A stretch of 64,000 nucleotides of DNA from Prosthecodimorpha hirschii (lineage in GTDB: Bacteria; Pseudomonadota; Alphaproteobacteria; Rhizobiales; Ancalomicrobiaceae). Of this stretch, positions 27,503 through 34,829 are shown piece after piece (the first letter of the stretch is position 1; every line of letters begins with the position of its first letter). Made by a program: the position numbers and the translations under genes. The notes below the pieces were generated by a model, which was not told the origin of the DNA, searched no databases, and saw only the letters and a list, made by a program, of their open reading frames with translations. The DNA lies in NCBI RefSeq assembly GCF_001305515.1, contig NZ_LJYW01000001.1, positions 730,307 through 794,306 of the forward strand, given 5' to 3'.

Positions 27503-27622
27503 ATGTCGGCATCCCGCCGACACCGGCCGCCTTAGAAATGGCGAAACCCTCGAACCGCTGGTAACGGTGAGGGCTTCTGAAGTGCCGGAAAACTGCGTGC
27601 GGAAAAGCCGGCGCCTCTGAGC

Positions 27623-27637
27623 GAACATATGGCGAAC
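27623..27637. promoter_or_regulatory. LexA (SOS) box candidate 2
   Basis: GAACATATGGCGAAC, again GAAC-N7-GAAC, inside a tandem repeat of GCGAACATAT, 10 nt before the first ATG of the primase-helicase gene. The position fits repression of the replication gene. Confidence 0.65.
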
Positions 27638-27647
27638 ATATCGCCGA

Positions 27648-30600
27648 ATGTCAACGGCCTTTCCCGCACCAAGCGTGCGGCGAACAATGATTTCCCATCC
27701 CACTGACGCGGACGTTAACAAGGAGTGCTCCGGCCTCCTGCTTGACGGCTACCCGCTGACATCTGCCATCCTCTCGGCTTCCCGGCCTGAGATCGAGCCC
27801 TTGCGCCCGCCGGCCATCGAGCCGGAGGATGGGCACTGGCTGCGCGCCTACGGGCAGCTTGCTGCCTCGCTCGGATGGCCACTGCTGCCGATCCTTGCCG
27901 GCAAGAAGATGCCGGCTATCAAGGGCTGGCAGGCGCGAACGGATGTGACCACGTCATCCGATCTCTCGGAATGGAACCGAGAGAACTGGACCGGCATCGG
28001 CATTCAGACCGGCGCGGCCTGGAACATCATCGCGATCGACTGGGACCTGCCGCCGGAACGCGACGACCTCCTGGCCGAGTTGGTCGAGATGACCATTCGG
28101 CACCTCGGGCGCGCGCCGACCAAGACCGGCAAGAAGGGCGTGACCTTCCTGTATCGGCTTGCGGAAGGCATGCCGACTCCGCGGCGCGCGGCTATGGCGC
28201 GCGTGGGTGACATCCTTGGTGCCCGGTCGCAGACCGTAGCCCTGGCTCACCATGCCGACACCGGACGCCCATACCGCTGGCCGGACGACCTCGACCCAAC
28301 GAACATGAAGCCGACCAGCCTGCCGGTCATCACGCCGGACGGGTGGGATGCGTTCACGGCCGAGCTACTGGCGTGGCGTAAGGCGCACCCGGAATTTGGT
28401 CGCGTCGCGGGCGGGCGCCGCGGCGGATCCCAGAATGTCGGCGGCAAGGCCGAACTGGTCCGCGATCCGGTGACCGGTCTCGTGACCGATGGTCGCGACG
28501 ACTACATCCGCGCGTTGATGGCCTACGCATACGCGACGGTGAAGCGGGCCGGCGGCGATCCGTCGACCCTGGGCGAATGGCTCTGGGCGCGGGCGCAGGA
28601 GGAGATCGACCTTTCGCGGCCGAACGCGAACGGCGCGCCCTACGATCAAGCTCTGATCGAGTCGAAGCTGCGGTCGATGGTCGATCGCGACGCAGCCGGC
28701 CTTCTGCGCCTTCAGATGTTCGTCGAGGACAAGGCGACCGAAGCCACGCCCGTCGAGGCCAAGCTGGAGAACATCCTGGCGCGCCTGGGGCGGGCCGTGG
28801 TGCCCGAGGAGGCGCCGGCCGATCTTGAGCCGCTGCCGCCGGCCACGCCTATCGGCGAGGCCTCTGCATCTGTCCGTCGTGTTCTCGATACCGCACCGGT
28901 CAACAAGGTGACGGGGGTTCAGGTATCGACGGGCGGCGGCAAGACGTTCGCAGCCCTCGGCTATGCGGTCGACCATGCCAACCGGGAGCACGAGTCAGAA
29001 GATCGCCAGGTTCTGATCTACGCGGCCGAGACGCGCGCCCTGCGCGACCAATTCGCAGCCGATCTGCGCGACCGGCTCGGCGAGCGGTTTGACGAGCACG
29101 TCACGATCCTGGCGCCGCGAGACGAGGCGCCGGATAGTGTTCCGCAGGAGAGCTGGTGCGGCCGGGTCGAGAAGGTCCAGGCCGTCAAGCAGGCTGGCCT
29201 GAGCGTCAATCGGAGCTGCTGCATAGCAACACGGAAGCCTAAGGTCGTCGAGGGTGGCGACGGCGAGGTCAAGGCCGAGGTGGTCGCGAAGTGCCCGTTC
29301 CATGACGTGTGCGGCTTCAAGCGCTCCGAAGCCATGGCGATGAAGAACGCCTCGATCATCGTCATGACTCACGCCGCGCTGAAGGACTCGGCTTACCTTC
29401 GACTGATCGCGAAGCGCAAGATCGTGATGACGATCGTTGATGAGGACATCACGAAGACGATCGCTCACGAGAAGGCCCGGATTTCGAAGGAAGCGCTGTT
29501 CGGAACCACGTTCTCGATCGAGGAAGCGGCCGAGGCCGTCGTCAAGGAAGAGGATAATTACTCGCAGCACGTGGCCGACGCCGCGAACCTGGGATTCGTG
29601 CCAGTCTCCTGGGGGATCATTGCGCAGACGTTCGCCTCCGGTCGCCACATCCGTGCCGGCGAGCTGCGCGCGGCCTTCCTCGCGGCCGGCATCCATGATC
29701 CGGTGGGGGTTATCAGCCTGATCGCCCGCACGGCTCAGAAGCGCATCGAGAACATCGAGCGGGAACACCGCGTCGGCGTGCTCGACAGCGACGTTCAGCG
29801 CATCCGTGACCGCACCCTTGGTGCCGAGACCATGTTGCCGACCGTGCGCGGCGTGATGGCGGTCTGCCTGGAGGCGAGCCGGATCGTTCGGGAACTGGCA
29901 GACGAACAGGAGTCGGGTCGCGTCACGCATCTCGTGAAGGACCGTCAGCTTCATGTGTCGATCTGGCGCGTTCGGCGGCTGCACAAGATGCTGACGACCG
30001 GTGCCATCGTCCTGATGGACGCGACGCTTGTTCGCCCCGAGTTGCTGGCCGAGGCCGTGCCGGAAGGCGCCGAGATCGTGCTTGCCGACCCGATCCGAGT
30101 TGAGGACGGACCGGAGGTGCGCAGCGAGTTCATGTTCTGGCGGGCCGCCGGCAAGACGGCGTTGCATGGCCGTGATGCGAAGCCGGCCCAAGGCACCGCC
30201 TCGCACACCGCGAACATGCTCGGCCTTGCGTCCTACTTGAACGCCATCGTGGTGGCGCGGCGGGGCGAGTCGATTCTGGTGACGTCCGATCTGGCCACCG
30301 AGACGGCGCTGGAGGGGCTGATCCATCCGAGCATCATGCTCGGGCACCGCGGCGCGCTCGCCGGCCTGAATACCTGGGAACGGGTTCGGATCCACGTCAA
30401 TGTCGGCGAGACGATTCCGACCATTGCGGACGTCGAGCAGCAAGCGGCCATCATCCGCGGCTACCGGCCGGCGGGCGAGCTTCGGGACTGGGAGCGGTCG
30501 AACGATGTCCAGCGGCTCAGCGACGGGCGTGTGGTCAACATGCCCGGAGTCGCCATCAGCCATCCCGATCCGCTCGCCGACGCCATCCGCGACCGCGTGC

Positions 30601-31766
30601 AACGTGCCGGGACGCTGCAGGCCATCGGCCGGTCCCGCTCGACCCGGCGCGATAATCCCGCCGAGCCGCTGGCGCAGATCCATGTCGGGTGCCGGCCGCT
30701 CGACGGGTTCGTTCCTGACGAGCTGACGGACGGCCTGCCGATCGTGCCCGAAAACTTCTTGACGGTCTCGAAGGATGTCGTGGCGGCGAACCGCCGGAGT
30801 GCCCATGCGGCCTGCCCGGAGCTGGTGGCGCCGCTGCATGATGGCGTCATCGACGAGCTGCCGACGCTCGATCAGCTGCCCGAGATGCTGGCTGAGGCGT
30901 TGGCCGAGGGCGCCGTCGCTCGGCTGCCGTTTGACGCTGGAAATGGGGGTGATGGGATTAGCCCGAGGTGGGTCCCGGATTCCCTTTTAGAGTCATTAAA
31001 GGCATTCGGGGACCCACCTCGGGCTAATCGCGTGACGCCGACCGTTCTGGTGTCGAAGGTCAATGGCCATACGATCGAGTTCGTCGAGCTGTCGCCGGGC
31101 GCGGCCATGCGGTCGGTTGATTCCGGCGCCTACGTGATGAGCCTTCGCAACCGCCTCGCCGAGCACGTCGCCGAGCACGGTGTCGCGATCCTGTCACCCT
31201 CGATCCTAGCCAAGGAGAGCGACGGTCGGTGGTCGGATGTCGTGCGGCGCGCCAAGAAGGACCCCATCGCATGGCCCGACGAATTGCCCGGTGAGTGGGT
31301 GGCGGAAGTCACCCTGAAGCCGGCCCGTGGTCGACCGACCGGCAAGATCAGCTATGCCGTCGCCAGCACCTTCGAGGCCATCGCCAGCCACCCCGACGTT
31401 CTGTCGGTCGGCAAGATCTACGTCTCTCCGGCCCCGGTCACGAAGGCCATTGATCCCAAGCCCCAGCCGAGCCCCGTGGCGCCCGAGCCCGAGAAGCGGC
31501 GCCCGATCCTGCTGGAGGCCGTCCAGGCCGGTCCTGGGGTTCCGCACGCGGCCACGGTGACGCGCCTGACCCGCCGCGCTGGCATCGTCACGGCCGATGT
31601 GGAGATCCACCCCGAAATGGAACCTCTCCGGGTGAAGCATGGCGACGGCACCGCCCTGGCTGGTCAGCTGCTGCAGGCGCATGGCCTGAACGAGAACGTG
31701 GTGATCTGGCTGCGGGACCGGACGCCATGGGGTTACGATCCGCTGCTGATGGTCGAGGCGGCGTGA
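27648..31766 (+). CDS. primase-polymerase/helicase fusion, replication protein of the element
   Basis: 1372 aa (1359 from an alternative ATG at 27687; neither has a clear ribosome-binding site). Residues of about 60-250 resemble a bifunctional prim-pol domain, with the catalytic-type strand IIAIDWDLPPE and a later VALAHHADTGRPYRW segment; the usual G-x-H motif reads GKKGVTF. A helicase part follows with Walker A STGGGKT, a cysteine-rich insert (CCIATRK, CPFHDVCGF) like the iron-sulfur insert of XPD/DinG helicases, an acidic VDED motif and LMDATL. The gene contains a 21-bp inverted repeat near its 3' third and is preceded by two LexA-type boxes. Probably starts autonomous replication of the element. 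Confidence 0.82.
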   Translation: MSTAFPAPSVRRTMISHPTDADVNKECSGLLLDGYPLTSAILSASRPEIEPLRPPAIEPEDGHWLRAYGQLAASLGWPLLPILAGKKMPAIKGWQARTDVTTSSDLSEWNRENWTGIGIQTGAAWNIIAIDWDLPPERDDLLAELVEMTIRHLGRAPTKTGKKGVTFLYRLAEGMPTPRRAAMARVGDILGARSQTVALAHHADTGRPYRWPDDLDPTNMKPTSLPVITPDGWDAFTAELLAWRKAHPEFGRVAGGRRGGSQNVGGKAELVRDPVTGLVTDGRDDYIRALMAYAYATVKRAGGDPSTLGEWLWARAQEEIDLSRPNANGAPYDQALIESKLRSMVDRDAAGLLRLQMFVEDKATEATPVEAKLENILARLGRAVVPEEAPADLEPLPPATPIGEASASVRRVLDTAPVNKVTGVQVSTGGGKTFAALGYAVDHANREHESEDRQVLIYAAETRALRDQFAADLRDRLGERFDEHVTILAPRDEAPDSVPQESWCGRVEKVQAVKQAGLSVNRSCCIATRKPKVVEGGDGEVKAEVVAKCPFHDVCGFKRSEAMAMKNASIIVMTHAALKDSAYLRLIAKRKIVMTIVDEDITKTIAHEKARISKEALFGTTFSIEEAAEAVVKEEDNYSQHVADAANLGFVPVSWGIIAQTFASGRHIRAGELRAAFLAAGIHDPVGVISLIARTAQKRIENIEREHRVGVLDSDVQRIRDRTLGAETMLPTVRGVMAVCLEASRIVRELADEQESGRVTHLVKDRQLHVSIWRVRRLHKMLTTGAIVLMDATLVRPELLAEAVPEGAEIVLADPIRVEDGPEVRSEFMFWRAAGKTALHGRDAKPAQGTASHTANMLGLASYLNAIVVARRGESILVTSDLATETALEGLIHPSIMLGHRGALAGLNTWERVRIHVNVGETIPTIADVEQQAAIIRGYRPAGELRDWERSNDVQRLSDGRVVNMPGVAISHPDPLADAIRDRVQRAGTLQAIGRSRSTRRDNPAEPLAQIHVGCRPLDGFVPDELTDGLPIVPENFLTVSKDVVAANRRSAHAACPELVAPLHDGVIDELPTLDQLPEMLAEALAEGAVARLPFDAGNGGDGISPRWVPDSLLESLKAFGDPPRANRVTPTVLVSKVNGHTIEFVELSPGAAMRSVDSGAYVMSLRNRLAEHVAEHGVAILSPSILAKESDGRWSDVVRRAKKDPIAWPDELPGEWVAEVTLKPARGRPTGKISYAVASTFEAIASHPDVLSVGKIYVSPAPVTKAIDPKPQPSPVAPEPEKRRPILLEAVQAGPGVPHAATVTRLTRRAGIVTADVEIHPEMEPLRVKHGDGTALAGQLLQAHGLNENVVIWLRDRTPWGYDPLLMVEAA
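30956..31029. repeat. 21-bp perfect inverted repeat inside the primase-helicase gene
   Basis: GATTAGCCCGAGGTGGGTCC + C (30956-30976) is the exact reverse complement of 31009-31029. The 32-bp spacer is AT-richer and contains a nested CCTTTTA/TTAAAGG pairing. The 74-bp unit keeps the reading frame open. It may be a replication origin or an inserted palindromic element. Confidence 0.8.
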
Positions 31767-31972
31767 GTTGGTGGGACAGCGGGTGTCTGGTGCCGACGCG
31801 GGCGGGGATGAAGCTCGACCGCAACGACATCGAAGGCCTGCGTGCCACCGGCATTCCGCAGTTCATGGCGCTGGCCGACGCCCTGGAGGCCGGCGCGGAT
31901 GAAGCCGCCCTCGCTGAGCTGGCCCGGAGCTTCGGGCTTATTCGGTCGGCTTGGAGCTGGCCTGATCGATAG
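31763..31972 (+). CDS. hypothetical small protein
   Basis: 69 aa from a GTG at 31763 that overlaps the stop of the primase-helicase gene (GTGA). It begins MSWWDSGCLVPTRAGMKLDR and is helical and acidic in the middle (LADALEAGADEAALAELARS). The overlap suggests translational coupling and a role tied to replication, but I do not recognise it. Confidence 0.6.
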   Translation: MSWWDSGCLVPTRAGMKLDRNDIEGLRATGIPQFMALADALEAGADEAALAELARSFGLIRSAWSWPDR

Positions 31973-32098
31973 CGAGCGGGTGCTCTAGAATTCTTCCGAG
32001 CCGCTTCGAGGCTGTTGTGACAGCAGATTGAGAAGTGTGCGCCTCCGTCGACATCGATCAAGAATGGTGCGAATAGATTGGAGTGATCATTGTATTTA

Positions 32099-33457
32099 CT
32101 ATTTTGTCTTTATCCCAACCCAAAATAGATCGCGATGATCATTTGCATCTCCATCTACGACATTGGATGCCCTGGTTGAGAAAATAACAGTCGAACCGTT
32201 TCGAGGTGAAATGGTTGTAGCTTGAAAATCAACTTGCCTATTGATCTGTCCATAAATACCAACCGAAAGTCTGAATATTTGATTTGAGTTCAAATCCTTT
32301 AGGAATAAGTCAGTACCATACTGGTCCCATGTATTGATGTCTGCAAAATTTGAGACGTTAGTCGCCATGGAATAGAACATGACTAAATTACTGGAATTTC
32401 CAAGAAACCCAGCATTGAAACTCCAATTATTGAACGGCACTTTATTTCCATTTGTCGAAACAATATCTGTTTTCTTTTCTTTTATATTGTAGATGTAAAC
32501 ATTCCATCCAGGAGTCACTGTGGACTTTGACAAATTCGTTGCAAGACTTTGAAACAGGATACTCCTTCCATCTGAACTCAAAATAGGCTGCTCCGCTGCG
32601 CCATTGATGTCCTTCGAATCAAAACTCGACAGCAATCTTTCAAGGCTGCCAGTTTTAACATTCTTGAGAAATAGATTTGGGATAGAGTTGGCCGCTCCTC
32701 CTGGGAAATTTGTAGAGTTGCTAGAAAAAATAACTGTCCTGCAATCATCACTAGGAAATGGACTGTAACTGTCTCCATTTCCTTGAGCGCCAGATTGCGT
32801 AGTTGAAACAATTTTTGATTTTTGAGTACCTAGATCATAGAGAAAGACGTCCTTTTTGTTATTCAGATCGGCGCCATAGATATTTGATGCGCTGCTTGTG
32901 TAAGCTATGCATTTTCCTGATCGGGAAACGCTAAACGTATCGACGCTTGAGTTTCCTGCCTGACCAGATTCGGATTGCGAAACCAACGACGTTTGACCAG
33001 TGTTGAGGTCTTTCAAATAAATCTGATACACACCAAGTGTTGAATTTTGAGTAAGATTTCCTGCTGCACTAGTAAATACTATTTTGCTTTCAGTTAAAAA
33101 TTGCCCCCCAAAACTCGGATAGTTACCAATATCGTTGCTGGATGACGTGCTTATTATCTTTGTATCACCCCCTGAAAACGCCCTAACGTACACTTGTGAG
33201 TACTGTAAAATAGGATCATCTGTAACACCCGCATAAAATGATACCAACTTCCCATCAGGCGAAATCGAGCTAGCATTATTGTCGTTTGATTGAATTGTTG
33301 AAAGGAGAGTTGCTCCTGGCTTGATTGCTGAAACCGTAATGCCTGCTTTCTTGTTGCTAATAACATCGAAACTCTGTTCGGCGGAAAAGGCCGATATCAC
33401 AGAGAAAACGCAAAATGAAATAGCGGAGATCATGAAAGTTGGGCGCAACAGCATCAT
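32099..33457 (-). CDS. exported TolB/WD40-like beta-propeller protein, AT-rich
   Basis: 452 aa. An N-terminal signal peptide (ISAISFCVFSVISAFSA) is followed by repeated blade-like units with ISPDGKLVSFYAG, VSRSGKCIAYTSSASN, SSDGRSILFQSLATN and SPRNGSTVIFSTRASN, each followed by a V/D-rich strand. These match PD40/TolB-type propeller repeats. Function unknown; probably periplasmic or surface protein-binding. The DNA is far richer in A and T than its surroundings, pointing to recent acquisition as a cargo gene. It has its own upstream region with TTATTG...CAATAA inverted repeat near 33486. Confidence 0.8.
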   Translation of the reverse strand: MMLLRPTFMISAISFCVFSVISAFSAEQSFDVISNKKAGITVSAIKPGATLLSTIQSNDNNASSISPDGKLVSFYAGVTDDPILQYSQVYVRAFSGGDTKIISTSSSNDIGNYPSFGGQFLTESKIVFTSAAGNLTQNSTLGVYQIYLKDLNTGQTSLVSQSESGQAGNSSVDTFSVSRSGKCIAYTSSASNIYGADLNNKKDVFLYDLGTQKSKIVSTTQSGAQGNGDSYSPFPSDDCRTVIFSSNSTNFPGGAANSIPNLFLKNVKTGSLERLLSSFDSKDINGAAEQPILSSDGRSILFQSLATNLSKSTVTPGWNVYIYNIKEKKTDIVSTNGNKVPFNNWSFNAGFLGNSSNLVMFYSMATNVSNFADINTWDQYGTDLFLKDLNSNQIFRLSVGIYGQINRQVDFQATTISPRNGSTVIFSTRASNVVDGDANDHRDLFWVGIKTK

Positions 33458-34011
33458 CTAAGCTCCAGAATGAGTCCGAGCTAGATTATTGATATTGGTC
33501 AATAACTCAAGACTAATGTGAACGAGACTACAACTCTAGTTTGCTGCTCCGGGTAACCGCTAATGGCTGAGCGGGGTGGTCCCCAGTCCAGTTGTTCGGC
33601 TTTTGATGCCAGCAGTGCGTGAGCGGTGCGTAGACCATCGTTTATGCCGGCCGCCCTCTGCGCATCCGGCCCGCCCGCACCTGTCCTGAACAACCGCACG
33701 GGCTTGGAATGAGGTTCCGGCCTAGGTTGGATAATCTTGGTCTCGCTTGGCCGCTCGCTGGCGGGGCTTGGAGAGCGGCTCATCTACGGGCCGCACGGCC
33801 CGAAGTAATTCCGGGCCGCAAGACCCTGTCCAGGCCTTTCCACCCCCCCCTGGACAGCTTGGAACAGCATTGCCGCCTAGCCGGATGAATTGAGGCCTGA
33901 TCGACCAGTTCAATGAGCATTCTGTTTCGGGCTTGCCGATAGCGCCGCGTCCAAAATCGCCGAACAGGCCGGCAAGTCCGTGGATACGATCCAGCGCACC
34001 GACTGCCCCCA
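33458..34011. other. 554-nt stretch without a confident gene
   Basis: Composition shifts from AT-rich to GC-rich near 33530. Minus-strand frames at 33499-33783 and 33722-34045 are open but overlap each other and show no ribosome-binding site or recognisable motif; they may be remnants. A palindrome TTATTG-N8-CAATAA near 33486 could be the control site of the AT-rich gene. Confidence 0.5.
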
Positions 34012-34302
34012 TCACCTCGTGGCGCCCGGCGGCTTCGGCCACCACGCCCGATCACCTCGGATCGCCGGATCACGGAATAGAGGCCGAGCACGCCGCTTGC
34101 CGCAGCGCTGGCACCGCGCTCTGAAGCGCACCGCTTCGACAGCCATCTCCGGGCCGAACCGAGCGACCAGATTGAGGACATCGACCTGGGTGACCCGCCG
34201 GCAGTTGGCGCACTCGAAAACCATCGCCAGCCGGCGCTCGACCACGTCGCGCAGGGTGAAGGCATCGGGCGTTTTCTGGTCGGGTTCTCGCGGGTTCGGC
34301 AT
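34012..34302 (-). CDS. hypothetical zinc-ribbon-like protein
   Basis: 96 aa from the ATG at 34302. Two CxxC pairs, CANC and CQRC, about 35 residues apart, suggest a zinc-binding ribbon; the C-terminus is basic and Trp/Pro-rich (GDRAWWPKPPGATR). A LexA-type box ends only 4 nt before the start codon, so either the message is leaderless or the start is wrong. DNA binding is plausible, not shown. Confidence 0.5.
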   Translation of the reverse strand: MPNPREPDQKTPDAFTLRDVVERRLAMVFECANCRRVTQVDVLNLVARFGPEMAVEAVRFRARCQRCGKRRARPLFRDPAIRGDRAWWPKPPGATR

Positions 34303-34305
34303 GGA

Positions 34306-34357
34306 GAACACATCGCGAACAAACGGCGCGGGTGTCAAGGTCGACAGCGCTTATACT
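34306..34357 (+). promoter_or_regulatory. LexA (SOS) box candidate 3 and promoter
   Basis: GAACACATCGCGAAC at 34306-34320 fits GAAC-N7-GAAC. A good -10 element TATACT lies at 34352-34357, pointing rightward to the 44-aa gene at 34389; the -35 is weak. The box also abuts the leftward zinc-ribbon gene. Confidence 0.5.
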
Positions 34358-34388
34358 ATCCTGGCGCGAGTTGCCGAGAGTCGAAACC

Positions 34389-34523
34389 ATGTCTGATAAC
34401 GAGGTGAACCGGCAGATCGAGGGGGCACGGGCGAGCGAGAAGTCCGTCAGGTGGTACGCCTGCCGAATGCTGTGGCGCGGGGATGCGGTACCGCTCAGGC
34501 GGAGGCGGGGAGAGTCCATGTGA
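34389..34523 (+). CDS. 44-aa basic small protein
   Basis: ATG at 34389, TGA at 34521. It begins MSDNEVNRQIEGARASEKSV and ends with an Arg-rich tail (RRRRGESM). GAGAG lies 8 nt upstream, a TATACT -10 element about 32 nt upstream and a LexA-type box further up. Charged and probably helical; function unknown, but the SOS-type promoter makes it a candidate regulator of the element. Confidence 0.4.
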   Translation: MSDNEVNRQIEGARASEKSVRWYACRMLWRGDAVPLRRRRGESM

Positions 34524-34829
34524 CCGCCCATTAAACAGCCGCTCCGCGCCGAAGGCGGACGTTGCCCCCACGCCCGAGGTAAGGGCGTCGGGGCCTTGCT
34601 GCAGCGCTGGGTCCAAGACCGATTGGGGGTCAATTGCGGACTGACTGGGGGTGGGAAGATGCACATCAAAGCGGACTTTCAACGATGAACCGCCCGACAC
34701 AGATAGGTCGCTCGATCGCTAACACGGTCTTGCCGATTGTGCTTTGGCAGCGTTCAGACGTTCGGACGCAGGTTGCGAACAGTCACTCAGATAACCATGC
34801 ATCAACCACTATTCGGAAGCCGACCAACT
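34524..34829. other. 306-nt stretch without a confident gene
   Basis: GC content falls toward 34830. A plus-strand frame from about 34685 runs into the 3' end of the nuclease gene and has no ribosome-binding site. I see no terminator or repeat here. Confidence 0.4.

Noticed and set aside
28995-30839. 614-codon minus-strand frame opposite the primase-helicase gene
   Set aside because: No ribosome-binding site and His/Arg/Asp-rich shadow composition; the sense strand has P-loop and prim-pol motifs.
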